Assembly (NCBI RefSeq): GCF_965218915.1
Contig: NZ_OZ244708.1
Coordinates: 434,001-498,000, forward strand
Source of the DNA: Novosphingopyxis sp965218915
GTDB taxonomy: Bacteria > Pseudomonadota > Alphaproteobacteria > Sphingomonadales > Sphingomonadaceae
Length of the DNA stretch: 64,000 nt
Direction of reading: 5' to 3'
Shown here: in pieces, positions 8,470 through 17,217 of the stretch
Layout: each line of letters begins with the position of its first letter
How positions within the stretch are numbered: position 1 is the stretch's first letter
Notes under the pieces: generated by a model
What the model was told of the DNA's origin: nothing
Seen by the model: only the letters and a program-made list of their open reading frames with translations
Databases searched by the model: none
Translations under genes and position numbers: made by a program

Positions 8470-8487
8470 CTGTAACGCCGCTGTCAC
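8470..8487 (+). promoter_or_regulatory. Pho box upstream of pstS
   Basis: CTGTAAC (8470-8476), a four-base spacer GCCG, then CTGTCAC (8481-8487) form the classical PhoB direct repeat of two 7-mers 11 bases apart. It is in the 182-base gap between phoR and pstS, 118 bases before the pstS start. A further ACAGTCAC (8491-8498) adjoins it. The site predicts PhoB-driven induction of the pst-phoU-phoB genes under phosphate starvation. Confidence 0.85.
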
Positions 8488-8604
8488 ATGACAGTCACCC
8501 GCAAGCCACGTCCTTCGCCTACAGCGCCCAGACGAACGACCCTCTCCCGCCACCCGTGCAAACCGGCCGGGACAGCGAAATTTCATGATATCAAGAGGTT
8601 GAGC

Positions 8605-9654
8605 ATGGACAAGAAATTTGCGGCACTCGCAGCCGGAGTCGTGCTGCTGGCCGGATGCCAGGACCAGGCCGGCACATCGGGCGCCGGCACGCGCGACCAT
8701 ATCGCGATCGTCGGCTCGTCAACCGTCTTCCCCTTCGCCAAGGCCGTGTCCGAGCGCTATGCTTCGGGCGCGGCCGGACGCACCGCGCCGGTCCTCGAAT
8801 CGACCGGCACCGGCGGCGGCATCGAGCAGTTCTGCGCGGGCATCGGCCCCGGCACACCGGACATCGCCAACGCCTCGCGCCGGATGAAGCCGAGCGAGTT
8901 CGAAAGCTGCGGCAAGAACGGCGTGACCGATATCGCCGAGGTCAAGATCGGGATCGACGGAATCGCCGTGGCACAGTCGGTCAAGGGTCCCAAGATATCG
9001 CTCACCGAGGAGCAGATCTACAAGGCGCTCGCCGCCAAGCCGTTCGGCATGAACCAGACCGCCAGGAGCTGGTCCGACGTCGATCCCTCGCTGCCCGATA
9101 TCCCGATCGCGGTCTATGGCCCCCCCGGGACGTCCGGAACGCGCGACGCCTTCGAGGAACTGATTCTGGAAAAAGGCTGCGATACCAACGCGCAGATGCA
9201 AGCGATGAAGGACAGCGATAAAGATCGGCACGACGCGATCTGCACCGAGATCCGCACCGACGGCGCGTACAAGGAGCAGGGCGAGAACGACAATCTGATC
9301 GTCCAGAAACTCGCCAGCAATCCCGATATGATGGGCGTGTTCGGCTATAGCTACATGGCGGAAAATGCCGACAAGGTGCGCGGTATCCCGATCCAGGGCG
9401 TCGCGCCGACCTACGACAGCATCGCGAGCGGAAAATATCCCGGCGCGCGGCCGCTCTTCCTTTACGTCAAGAAGGCGCATGTCGGCAAGATTCCGGGCCT
9501 CAAGGAGTTCGTGCAGGAGTTCGTTTCGGCCGGCGGCAAGGACGGCTATCTCGCCCCGCTCGGGCTGATCTCGCTGCCCGACGGCGAGCGCGCGGCATCG
9601 GCGGGCAACGCGGGCGCGATGAAGTCCATCGACGCGTCGACTTTGGCCGGTTAG
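8605..9654 (+). CDS. pstS: Phosphate ABC transporter substrate-binding lipoprotein
   Basis: PstS captures phosphate in the periplasm for PstCAB. The ATG at 8605 follows AAGAGG and starts MDKKFAALAAGVVLLAGC, a lipoprotein signal with lipobox LLAGC. The phosphate-binding signature is seen as IVGSSTVFPFAKAV near the mature start and ESTGTGGGIEQFC further on, with GPPGTSGTRDAFEE in the second lobe. The length of 349 residues is normal. An upstream in-frame ATG at 8488 falls inside the Pho box region and would destroy the signal peptide, so it was rejected. The gene begins the transporter part of the cluster, with the Pho box just upstream. Confidence 0.95.
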   Translation: MDKKFAALAAGVVLLAGCQDQAGTSGAGTRDHIAIVGSSTVFPFAKAVSERYASGAAGRTAPVLESTGTGGGIEQFCAGIGPGTPDIANASRRMKPSEFESCGKNGVTDIAEVKIGIDGIAVAQSVKGPKISLTEEQIYKALAAKPFGMNQTARSWSDVDPSLPDIPIAVYGPPGTSGTRDAFEELILEKGCDTNAQMQAMKDSDKDRHDAICTEIRTDGAYKEQGENDNLIVQKLASNPDMMGVFGYSYMAENADKVRGIPIQGVAPTYDSIASGKYPGARPLFLYVKKAHVGKIPGLKEFVQEFVSAGGKDGYLAPLGLISLPDGERAASAGNAGAMKSIDASTLAG

Positions 9655-9741
9655 GCCGCCACTATTCGGACGCGGTCGATGCCGGGCGGATTGTCCGCCC
9701 ACACCGCGCGCCACGGACCGAGAGGCGAGAGGACGTAGACG

Positions 9742-11118
9742 ATGGCGGGGGCGGGGCTGCTCTTTCTGGTGCTGGGGCTGGGGCTGATCGGCTGGATCGC
9801 CGGGCGTGCGCGTGCCGCCGCCTTCGTCCATGGCGGGCGCTCCAACCTCAACAGCCTGCCGAGCTACCATGGCTGGTACCTTGCGCTGTTCGCGGTGGTG
9901 CCGCCGCTGCTGTTCCTGATCGTGTGGAGCGGCGTCGTCCCCGCGCTGCAGACCGATATGGTGCTGACCGCGCCGGAGGCGGCCCAGCTTCCCGCCGACG
10001 GCTTCACCCGCGCCTCGATCCTGTCCGAGGCCCGTGCCATCGCCAAGGGCACGCAGACCACCGCCTTCCAGCCCATGGCCGATCAGTTCGTGCCGCTCTA
10101 CCGCGCGGCGATCGCGCATTACAACTGGATCGCGGTCGCCGCGACGGTGCTGCTCGTCTTTGCCGGCGGGGCCTTTGCCTTTACCCGGCTTAAACCCGAT
10201 TTCCGTGCCCGCACCAAGGTGGAGCGCGTGGTGATGGCCGGGCTGCTGGTCGCCTCCCTGATCGCCATCGTCACCACCATCGGCATCGTCGCCTCGCTGA
10301 TCTTCGAGACGATCCGTTTCTTCCAGGCGGTCTCGCCGATCGAATTCCTGTTCGGCACGAACTGGAATCCGCAGACGAACGTCACCCCGGGCGAAGACAA
10401 TGGTTTCGGCGCCATTCCCCTGTTCTGGGGCACCGTGTTCATCGGCGCGATCATCGCCATGATCGTGGCGATCCCGCTGGGCCTGATGAGCGCGGTCTAT
10501 CTTACCCAATATGCGCGGCCCGGCTTTCGCAGGTGGATGAAGCCGATCCTGGAGATCCTCGCGGGCGTGCCGACCGTGGTCTATGGCTATTTCGCCGCGC
10601 TCACCATCGCGCCCGCCTTGCGCGATTTCGCGGCGATGGTCGGCATTCCCGGCGCCTCGTCCGAAAGCGCGCTGGCGGCGGGCGTGGTGATGGGCGTGAT
10701 GATCATTCCGTTCGTCTCCTCGATGGCCGACGATTCGATCGCCGCGGTGCCGAACGCGATGCGCGACGGCTCGCTCGCCATGGGATCGACTAAGTCGGAA
10801 ACGATCAAAAAGGTGCTGATCCCCGCCGCGCTGCCCGGCGTCGTCGGCGGCGTGCTGCTCGCGGTCAGCCGCGCGATCGGCGAGACGATGATCGTGGTGA
10901 TGGCCGCCGGCCTCACCGCCAACATGACCGCCAATCCGTTCGCCAGCGTGACCACGGTGACGGTGCAGATCGTGCAATTGCTCACCGGCGATCAGGAATT
11001 CGACAGCCCCAAGACGCTCGCCGCATTCGCGCTCGGCCTCGTGCTGTTCATCGTCACGCTGCTGCTCAACCTGGTGGCGCTGCGCGTGGTCAAGCGCTAC
11101 CGGGAGGCTTATGAATGA
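9742..11118 (+). CDS. pstC: Phosphate ABC transporter permease PstC, long alphaproteobacterial form
   Basis: One of the two inner-membrane channel subunits of the phosphate importer. At 458 residues it is much longer than the enterobacterial protein because of an N-terminal pair of membrane segments (about 1-25 and 35-55), a periplasmic loop, and another hydrophobic stretch near 135-150. The MetI-like permease core lies in the C-terminal half, with the transport motif region EILAGVPTVVYGYFA and the ATPase-contacting loop around MRDGSLAMGSTKSETIKKVL. It begins 87 bases after pstS and overlaps pstA by four bases (ATGA), so the subunits are translationally coupled. Confidence 0.94.
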   Translation: MAGAGLLFLVLGLGLIGWIAGRARAAAFVHGGRSNLNSLPSYHGWYLALFAVVPPLLFLIVWSGVVPALQTDMVLTAPEAAQLPADGFTRASILSEARAIAKGTQTTAFQPMADQFVPLYRAAIAHYNWIAVAATVLLVFAGGAFAFTRLKPDFRARTKVERVVMAGLLVASLIAIVTTIGIVASLIFETIRFFQAVSPIEFLFGTNWNPQTNVTPGEDNGFGAIPLFWGTVFIGAIIAMIVAIPLGLMSAVYLTQYARPGFRRWMKPILEILAGVPTVVYGYFAALTIAPALRDFAAMVGIPGASSESALAAGVVMGVMIIPFVSSMADDSIAAVPNAMRDGSLAMGSTKSETIKKVLIPAALPGVVGGVLLAVSRAIGETMIVVMAAGLTANMTANPFASVTTVTVQIVQLLTGDQEFDSPKTLAAFALGLVLFIVTLLLNLVALRVVKRYREAYE

Positions 11119-12404
11119 GCGCCGATAACGCCTCCGTTTTCCACGTCGACGGAGCGCGCACCGCGCCGACCGATTGGACCAGCGGCGCCATGCAAAAGCG
11201 CATCGCCAAACGCTATGCCGCCGAGCGCCGGTTCAAATATCTCGGGCTCGCCGCAGTCGTGCTGTCGGCGTCGTTCCTGGCCTTTCTGCTCTACGTCATG
11301 GTCGGCAACGGATTGAGCGGTTTTCAGCGCACCGAGGCCCAGCTGACGATCGACTTCCCCGCGCTGACCGGCGGCACCAGCGCCGCCGCGATCTCCGGCC
11401 CCACGGCGGAAACCGTGATCGCCTCGCTCGATCTGCCCGGCGTTGTCGGCGTCGCGCTCGAGGCGGAATATGGCACGGACGGCAAGACGATCTTCTCCAG
11501 CGGCGCATGGCAGGTGGTGCAGCAGAAGCTGCTCGCCGACCCGTCGCTGATCGAACAGAAACAGACGATGTGGCTGCCCGCCTCCTCGGACATCGATATC
11601 GCGGCCAAGGAAGGCGGCACGGGCGAGGCGCGGGCACTGCTCGGCCAGCTGCGACAAAAGGATGTGGTGCGCACCAGTTTCAACAGCAGCTTCCTCACCG
11701 GATCGGACGCGACCGATCCCGCGCAGGCGGGCATCTGGTCGGCGTTCAAGGGTTCGCTGATGACCATGCTGATCACGGTGGTTCTTGCCTTCCCGATCGG
11801 CGTCTTCGCCGCGCTGTATCTGGAAGAATATGCGCCCAAGAACCGCTGGACCGACCTGATCGAGGTTTCGATCAACAATCTGGCCGCGGTGCCGTCGATC
11901 ATCTTCGGCCTGCTCGGCCTGGTCGTGTTCCTGAACTGGTTCGCCATGCCGCGTTCCGCCGCGATCGTCGGCGGGCTGACGCTGGCGCTGATGACCATGC
12001 CGATCATCGTTATCGCGGGCCGCAACGCGATCAAATCGGTGCCGCCCTCGATCCGCGAGGCGGCGCTCGGGATCGGTGCATCGCCCGTCCAGGTGGTGTT
12101 CCACCATGTGCTGCCGCTAGCCTTGCCCGGCATCCTGACCGGCACGATCATCGGCATGGCGCGCGCGCTGGGCGAGACCGCGCCGCTGCTGCTGATCGGC
12201 ATGCGCGCGTTCATCCCGACGGCGCCGGGCGGCTTCACCGATCCGGCGACCGTGCTGCCGGTGCAGATTTTCCTGTGGTCGGACGAGATCAATCGCGGCT
12301 TCGTCGAGAAGACCAGCGCCGCGATCATCGTCCTCTTGCTCTTCCTCCTTTCGATGAACGCGGTTGCGATCTATCTGCGCAACAAGTTCGAAACCCGCTG
12401 GTGA
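11115..12404 (+). CDS. pstA: Phosphate ABC transporter permease PstA with N-terminal DUF3333-type region
   Basis: The partner channel subunit of PstC, 429 residues. The N-terminal 200 residues contain one membrane segment (about 42-62) and a long extracytoplasmic region, which corresponds to the DUF3333 extension seen in alphaproteobacterial PstA. The permease core follows: SVNNLA-type loop as ISINNLAAVPSIIFGLLG is replaced here by VSINNLAAVPSIIFGLLG, and the EAA-like motif appears as REAALGIGASPVQVVFHHV. Its ATG overlaps the pstC stop, and pstB starts ten bases after its end. The order C-A-B is the standard one. Confidence 0.94.
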   Translation: MSADNASVFHVDGARTAPTDWTSGAMQKRIAKRYAAERRFKYLGLAAVVLSASFLAFLLYVMVGNGLSGFQRTEAQLTIDFPALTGGTSAAAISGPTAETVIASLDLPGVVGVALEAEYGTDGKTIFSSGAWQVVQQKLLADPSLIEQKQTMWLPASSDIDIAAKEGGTGEARALLGQLRQKDVVRTSFNSSFLTGSDATDPAQAGIWSAFKGSLMTMLITVVLAFPIGVFAALYLEEYAPKNRWTDLIEVSINNLAAVPSIIFGLLGLVVFLNWFAMPRSAAIVGGLTLALMTMPIIVIAGRNAIKSVPPSIREAALGIGASPVQVVFHHVLPLALPGILTGTIIGMARALGETAPLLLIGMRAFIPTAPGGFTDPATVLPVQIFLWSDEINRGFVEKTSAAIIVLLLFLLSMNAVAIYLRNKFETRW

Positions 12405-12414
12405 TACCCTCCCG

Positions 12415-13272
12415 ATGACAGACAACACCGACAACAGACTCAATGATCAGCTCGCGCGGATAGCGCGGGACAACGACGTCGATACCGGGGTGCCGTCGGA
12501 GGCGACCGGTCTTGCCGATCCCAAGATCGCCGCGCGCAACGTCGATGTGTTCTACGGCACCAAGCAGGCGATCAACGACGTCTCGATCGACGTCGGCATG
12601 GACAATGTCGTCGCCTTCATCGGTCCGTCCGGCTGCGGCAAATCGACCTTTTTGCGCACGCTCAACCGGATGAACGACACCATCCCGAGCGCGCGCGTCG
12701 AGGGCGACATCCGACTCGATGGCGAAGATATCTACGCGCCCCGCATGGACGTGGTGCAGCTTCGCGCCCGCGTCGGCATGGTCTTTCAAAAACCCAACCC
12801 GTTCCCCAAATCGATCTATGACAATGTCGCTTACGGCCCGCGCATCCACGGGCTCGCCGCGGGCAAGAATGAGCTGGACGAGATCGTCGAACGATCGCTG
12901 CAGCGCGCGGGGCTTTGGAACGAGGTGAAGGACCGGCTGACCGACAGCGGCACCGCGCTGTCCGGCGGTCAGCAGCAGCGGCTGTGCATCGCGCGCGCCA
13001 TCGCCGTCGATCCCGAGGTGATCCTGATGGACGAACCCTGTTCGGCGCTCGATCCGATCGCCACCGCCAAGATCGAGGAGTTGATCCACGCGCTGCGCGG
13101 CCAATATGCGATCGTGATCGTGACCCACAATATGCAGCAGGCCGCGCGCGTGTCGCAGCGCACCGCCTTCTTCCACCTCGGCACGCTGGTGGAATATGGC
13201 GAGACATCCGAGATCTTCACCAACCCCCGCGAAGAGCGCACAAAGGATTACATCACGGGCCGTTACGGCTAG
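12415..13272 (+). CDS. pstB: Phosphate ABC transporter ATP-binding protein
   Basis: The ATPase of the phosphate importer, 285 residues. Walker A is GPSGCGKST, the signature motif is LSGGQQQRLCIARA, Walker B is VILMDEPCSALDP, and the switch His is in IVTHNMQQAARVS. The N-terminus has an extra hydrophilic stretch of about 35 residues before the ABC domain begins at KIAARNVDVFYG. The ATG at 12415 was chosen because it lies ten bases after pstA and gives a normal length; the earlier in-frame start lies inside pstA. PstB also takes part in relaying phosphate status to PhoR through PhoU. Confidence 0.96.
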   Translation: MTDNTDNRLNDQLARIARDNDVDTGVPSEATGLADPKIAARNVDVFYGTKQAINDVSIDVGMDNVVAFIGPSGCGKSTFLRTLNRMNDTIPSARVEGDIRLDGEDIYAPRMDVVQLRARVGMVFQKPNPFPKSIYDNVAYGPRIHGLAAGKNELDEIVERSLQRAGLWNEVKDRLTDSGTALSGGQQQRLCIARAIAVDPEVILMDEPCSALDPIATAKIEELIHALRGQYAIVIVTHNMQQAARVSQRTAFFHLGTLVEYGETSEIFTNPREERTKDYITGRYG

Positions 13273-13297
13273 GATCGGACCCGGGAAGGACAGCATT

Positions 13298-13978
13298 ATG
13301 AACCAGCAGGCCGGCCACACCGTCAAGGCGTTCGACGACGAGATGTCGGAAATCCGCGGCATGATTTCCGACATGGGCGCGCGCGCCGAAGCCGCCGTGG
13401 AGGCGGCGATGAAGGCGCTTCGTACCAACGATATCGACAATGCGCGCATCGTCGTGGCGGGCGATAAGGCGATCGACGCGATCGAGACCGCGGTCGAGCG
13501 GCGCGTGGTGCAGACCATTGCTCTGCGCGCGCCGATGGCCGACGATCTGCGCGATCTGGTCGCCGCGCTCAAGATGAGCGGGGTGATCGAGCGCATCGGC
13601 GACTATGCCAAGAACATCGCCAAGCGCGTCGGCTCACTGGAGGGCCACGGCTTCCTCGACGGCAACGAACAGCTGTTCCGAATGGCCGATATCGGCGGCG
13701 AGATGGTGCGCATGGCGATGGAAGCCTATGCCCGGCGCGATATCGACATGGCCCGCGCGGTGTGCATCCGCGACGACGATGTGGACCTTATTCACAAGGA
13801 ATTGTTCGTCGATTTCATCGCGCATGTCGCCAAGCACCCGACCGACGCCACCGAGATCGCGCATCTGCTGTCGATCTCGAAGAATCTCGAACGGATCGGC
13901 GATCACGCCACGACCTGCGCCGAGATGGTCTATTTCTCGCAGACCGGACGCAGTCTCGGCGACGAGATGGACGGCTGA
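13298..13978 (+). CDS. phoU: Phosphate signalling protein PhoU
   Basis: PhoU is a cytoplasmic helical regulator that connects PstB with PhoR and restrains uptake when phosphate is plentiful. The 226-residue product starts MNQQAGHTVKAFDDEMSEIR at the ATG at 13298, after GGGAAGGA. Two repeated three-helix bundles are visible, each with the family's metal-binding helix pattern: ERIGDYAKNIAKRV in the first and ERIGDHATTCAEMV in the second. The gene is 25 bases after pstB and 10 before phoB, inside the same unit. Confidence 0.95.
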   Translation: MNQQAGHTVKAFDDEMSEIRGMISDMGARAEAAVEAAMKALRTNDIDNARIVVAGDKAIDAIETAVERRVVQTIALRAPMADDLRDLVAALKMSGVIERIGDYAKNIAKRVGSLEGHGFLDGNEQLFRMADIGGEMVRMAMEAYARRDIDMARAVCIRDDDVDLIHKELFVDFIAHVAKHPTDATEIAHLLSISKNLERIGDHATTCAEMVYFSQTGRSLGDEMDG

Positions 13979-13988
13979 GGAGAAGACC

Positions 13989-14684
13989 ATGAACAAGCCC
14001 CGCATGCTGCTGGTCGAGGACGACGAATCGCTGGCCGAACTCGTCCGCTGGCATTTCGAGCGCGAGGAGTTCGAGGTGCGCCAGACCCCCGATGGCGAGG
14101 AGGCGCTGCTGCTCGCGCGCGAGCAGACGCCCGATATCGTGCTGCTCGACTGGATGATCGAGAACCTGTCCGGCATCGAGGTGTGCCGCCAGCTGCGCAA
14201 GATCGAGACCACCGCGAACGTGCCGATCATCATGCTGACGGCGCGCGGCGAGGAGGACGACCGGATACGCGGTTTCGAGATCGGCGCGGATGATTATGTC
14301 ACGAAACCGTTCAGCCCGCGCGAGCTGGTCGCGCGCGTCAACGCGGTGCTGCGCCGCGTGCGCCCCGCGCTGGCCGGCGAAACGCTGAAATTCGCCGACG
14401 TCGAGATGGACACCGTCGCGCACAAGGTCCGCCGCGACGGCGAGGTGGTGCCGCTCGGCCCCACCGAATACCGCCTGTTCAAGCATTTCCTGGAGCATCC
14501 CGGCTGGGTGTTCAGCCGCGAGCGCCTGCTCGACAGCGTCTGGGGCCACGACAGCGACATCGAACCGCGCACGGTGGACGTCCACATCCGGCGGCTGCGC
14601 AAGGCGCTGAACGCGGGCGACCGGCCGGACCTGATCCGCACGGTGCGCTCGGCCGGCTATTCGCTGGATCAGGACGCGGCGTAA
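13989..14684 (+). CDS. phoB: Phosphate regulon response regulator
   Basis: PhoB activates phosphate-starvation genes by binding Pho boxes. The 231-residue protein has a receiver domain with the acidic pocket VEDDE (9-13), the phospho-acceptor Asp54 (VLLDWMI), the Thr in MLTARG and the Lys in VTKPFSPREL. A winged-helix DNA-binding domain follows (TEYRLFKHFLEHPGWVFSRE, then RTVDVHIRRLRKAL). The start is the ATG at 13989, after GGAGAAGACC. It is the last gene of the pst-pho unit, so it is likely under the Pho box upstream of pstS, giving autoregulation. Confidence 0.96.
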   Translation: MNKPRMLLVEDDESLAELVRWHFEREEFEVRQTPDGEEALLLAREQTPDIVLLDWMIENLSGIEVCRQLRKIETTANVPIIMLTARGEEDDRIRGFEIGADDYVTKPFSPRELVARVNAVLRRVRPALAGETLKFADVEMDTVAHKVRRDGEVVPLGPTEYRLFKHFLEHPGWVFSRERLLDSVWGHDSDIEPRTVDVHIRRLRKALNAGDRPDLIRTVRSAGYSLDQDAA

Positions 14685-14816
14685 GCGGCGGAGCCACGCA
14701 ACAAAGTTGTGCAAAGGCTACAAAGTGGCCGCGCCTGCATTGCAAAACCGCGGTTGGATATTTCCAACAACATGATGGATTGAGTTTTCGACCATGAGGT
14801 TGGAGCCGAACCTCGT

Positions 14817-15980
14817 TCAGCCTTGGCGCCGCATGAACTCTGCAAAAAGCGGCACGCTGAAATCGATATATCCGTGATCCGTGCTGTAAATCATGCCTTT
14901 TGAAATGATATTCGATCTGGCGGGACCCAAGGATTTTTGGGTACGGCCCATGGCCTGTGCAATGTCTGCCATAGCATAAGGACCGTCGCCCAGTTGCGCC
15001 ATCGCCTTTACAAATTGAACCTCCGACTTCGTCAAACGATCGATCCGTACTTTGAAAAAGCCTGCGTCAAGCAGGGCAAGCGTCTCATCATAGGACTGAT
15101 CCACATCGGCAGCCTTGATCTCGGGGCCATCCGAATTGTTCCAAACCACGGAGGCCCACTCCTGAAGAAAGAACGGATACCCCTGTGTCCGCTCAACAAT
15201 GGCGCGCAATGCTCCCGGAGCGATGCGCGCTTCCTCCTCGATAATTGGTTTTTCGATCGCCTGCCCGGCGGAAACCGTATCAAGCGCGCCCACCGCCGGA
15301 TATTGAAACAGGCGTTCTGCATAAGACTTCGCCTCACCGGCCAAGCGTGCGATCTGCGGTAGACCCGCCCCCACCAGCAGCACAGGCAAGCCTTCTTGCG
15401 AGATGCGATGCATTGCCACAATGAGTGCCGACAAATCCGCTTCGGACAAATATTGCACTTCGTCGATCAAGAGCAGCCAACCGCGCCCGGCAGCCTGTGC
15501 GGCCTTGCCGATCAAGATGAAGAGTTCTGGCAGATCATATTGAAGTTCGCCGGTATCGGCCAGGCCGGGCTCATGCTCCACGCCTATTTCCACGCCCGCA
15601 ATTTCGATCTTGAAGATTGCCGCAAAGTTCCGCAGCCCCTTCAGACCACGGGTGGCGATCTGCTTTGCCGCGTCCACGGCGGACAGTGATCTCATGACCT
15701 TGCGCATTTCCGGATAAATAAGACGGGCGAGGCTTTCGCCTTCCGGAGATTCTACCCGTGATACAAGCAAGCCCTGCTTCTCGGCATTCCGACCAATTTC
15801 GTTGAGTAACACGGTTTTGCCCGTACCGCGCAATCCAAGCAGCATCATCGAACGCGCATTCTTGCCGTTGATTGCCCGGCCACATGAAATTCTGGCCGCT
15901 TCCAGAATTATGTCTCTGCCGGCAAGTTCGGGAGGACGACTGCCTGCGCCGGGTGCAAAGGGGTTGCGATAGGGGTCCAT
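14817..15980 (-). CDS. Lone AAA-family ATPase (Orc1/Cdc6-like fold)
   Basis: A 387-residue ATPase. Walker A is GLRGTGKT (49-56), Walker B is LLLIDE (169-174) followed by VQYLSEADLSALI, and a C-terminal helical part (about 290-387) contains a likely winged-helix segment, MADIAQAMGRTQKSL. The N-terminus, MDPYRNPFAPGAGSRPPELAGR, is typical of AAA_16-type ATPases found singly in many bacteria. Codon choice is noticeably less GC-rich than the genes on both sides, which suggests acquisition. It stands alone between phoB (convergent) and the glutaminyl cyclase gene. Upstream lies an unusual palindrome. Possible roles include a stress or defence ATPase, but no partner gene is present to decide. Confidence 0.85.
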   Translation of the reverse strand: MDPYRNPFAPGAGSRPPELAGRDIILEAARISCGRAINGKNARSMMLLGLRGTGKTVLLNEIGRNAEKQGLLVSRVESPEGESLARLIYPEMRKVMRSLSAVDAAKQIATRGLKGLRNFAAIFKIEIAGVEIGVEHEPGLADTGELQYDLPELFILIGKAAQAAGRGWLLLIDEVQYLSEADLSALIVAMHRISQEGLPVLLVGAGLPQIARLAGEAKSYAERLFQYPAVGALDTVSAGQAIEKPIIEEEARIAPGALRAIVERTQGYPFFLQEWASVVWNNSDGPEIKAADVDQSYDETLALLDAGFFKVRIDRLTKSEVQFVKAMAQLGDGPYAMADIAQAMGRTQKSLGPARSNIISKGMIYSTDHGYIDFSVPLFAEFMRRQG

Positions 15981-16006
15981 CTCAGATTCCAGTCATAGCT
16001 GACAGG

Positions 16007-16064
16007 CTAGCCCTATCTAGCAATAACTAGCGAATATCGCTAGATTTGGGTAGATTTGGGTAGA
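16007..16064. promoter_or_regulatory. Phased CTAG words with palindrome and direct repeats upstream of the AAA ATPase
   Basis: CTAG occurs at 16007, 16017, 16027 and 16040, the first three exactly ten bases apart. The last two belong to a perfect inverted repeat, CTAGCGA-ATA-TCGCTAG (16027-16043). It is followed by two tandem copies of TAGATTTGGG (16041-16060) and a partial third. The block lies 27-84 bases upstream of the ATPase start codon on the minus strand, where a promoter and operator would be. CTAG is normally rare in such genomes. A regulator-binding function is an inference. Confidence 0.5.
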
Positions 16065-16172
16065 CACCGGTGTTCACGCGTCGCGCCAGAAATAAGGCCT
16101 CCCTCACCCAAAGAAAGAAAATCCCATCTCCCTCCGCCGGACTAAAGAGAGACTGGCATCTTGTCTGATCCC

Positions 16173-17015
16173 CTACTCCGCCCCCGGCAACGTCACCTCG
16201 AACAGCGTCGGCCACAGCTTGCCGGTGATGAACAGCCGCTGGCCCTCGGCGTCCCACGCGATGCCGTTGAGCACGGCGTTGGCGTCGGTCGCGCCGATTT
16301 CGCCGACGATCGCGCGGCAGTCGATGACCTGCGTGATCAGCCCGGTCTTGGGGTCGATGCGCAGGATGAAGGGGGTCTGCCAGACATTGGCGAGGATGTT
16401 GCCGCCCACATATTCCAGCTCGTTGAGCTGCGGGATCACGCGGCCGTCCGGCATATGGACGAGCAGCGTGCTGCGCTCCGCGAAGGTCTCGGGATCGAGG
16501 AAGCGCAGGATCGGCGAGCCGTCGGAGAGGATCAGCGAAGCGCCGTCGTCGGTCAGCCCCCAGCCCTCGCCGTCATAATGAAATTCACCCTTCGGCTTGA
16601 AGTCCTTGAGCGCCCAGCGGTGGGCCACGCCCGCCTGCCAGGTGAGGCTGATCAGCTCGCCCTGCCACAGCGCCAGCCCCTCGCCGAACTCTTGGCGCGG
16701 AATGGCGGCGCTCCGCAGCACGTGTCCGTCTTCCAGCCGCACCTCGCGAATTTCGGAATGTTCGCGCTGCCCGGTGCTCTCGTACAGCGCGCCATCATGC
16801 CAGAGCAGCCCTTGGGTGAAGGCGTCCGGATCGTGCGGAAAGCGCGCGACCACTCTCGGCGTCACCACCGGCGGCGGCGCGGGCGCGGGCGCGGGCTGCG
16901 GGGCCGCGCTTTGCGTTTCCGCCGCGCTCGCCCGCTGCGTCGCCGCAGGCTCGGCCGAGGCGCAGGACGGCAGCAGCAGGGCAAGCAGCGCGGAGGCGAG
17001 AAGCGGCCGGTTCAT
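16173..17015 (-). CDS. Glutaminyl-peptide cyclotransferase, lipoprotein form
   Basis: This enzyme turns N-terminal glutamine of peptides into pyroglutamate with release of ammonia; the bacterial/plant type is a five-bladed beta-propeller. The product starts MNRPLLASALLALLLPSC at the ATG at 17015, with a lipobox ending at Cys18, then an Ala/Pro-rich linker to about residue 55. Family landmarks are visible: FPHDPDAFTQGLLW, ESTGQREHSEIREV, GEGWGLTDDG, LNELEYVGGNILANVWQ and LNGIAWDAEG. The length of 280 residues fits. Longer in-frame starts up to 17144 lack a signal sequence at the N-terminus and were rejected. It is a single gene divergent from mccB. Confidence 0.92.
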   Translation of the reverse strand: MNRPLLASALLALLLPSCASAEPAATQRASAAETQSAAPQPAPAPAPPPVVTPRVVARFPHDPDAFTQGLLWHDGALYESTGQREHSEIREVRLEDGHVLRSAAIPRQEFGEGLALWQGELISLTWQAGVAHRWALKDFKPKGEFHYDGEGWGLTDDGASLILSDGSPILRFLDPETFAERSTLLVHMPDGRVIPQLNELEYVGGNILANVWQTPFILRIDPKTGLITQVIDCRAIVGEIGATDANAVLNGIAWDAEGQRLFITGKLWPTLFEVTLPGAE

Positions 17016-17217
17016 CGCGCCGATCATGCCGCGATCCCGCGCGCCCGTAAATCGCATTTGCGGTGAAGCGATGCGCGCGCCCCGTGCAACCGAAGCCCCC
17101 TGCAACCGAAAGCGGAACGCAAATTGTCTCGCGCGTCTTTTCATGGCGCCCGCCGGTCGCTACGCACGGCGGTGCGACAGGAGAGAGCATGCCAGCAACC
17201 AACCGAAAGACCGATTG

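Noticed and set aside
8719..10977. Minus-strand frame of 752 codons across pstS and pstC
   Set aside because: His/Arg/Asp-rich antisense translation of GC-rich real genes; no signal, motif or ribosome site.
14796..14814. Hairpin GAGGTT/AACCTC after the AAA ATPase gene as a terminator
   Set aside because: Six base pairs and no T run on either strand; not strong enough.
17085..17110. Two TGCAACCGAA words 16 bases apart upstream of mccB as an operator
   Set aside because: Short direct repeat in a GC-rich gap with no matching known regulator site; could be chance.
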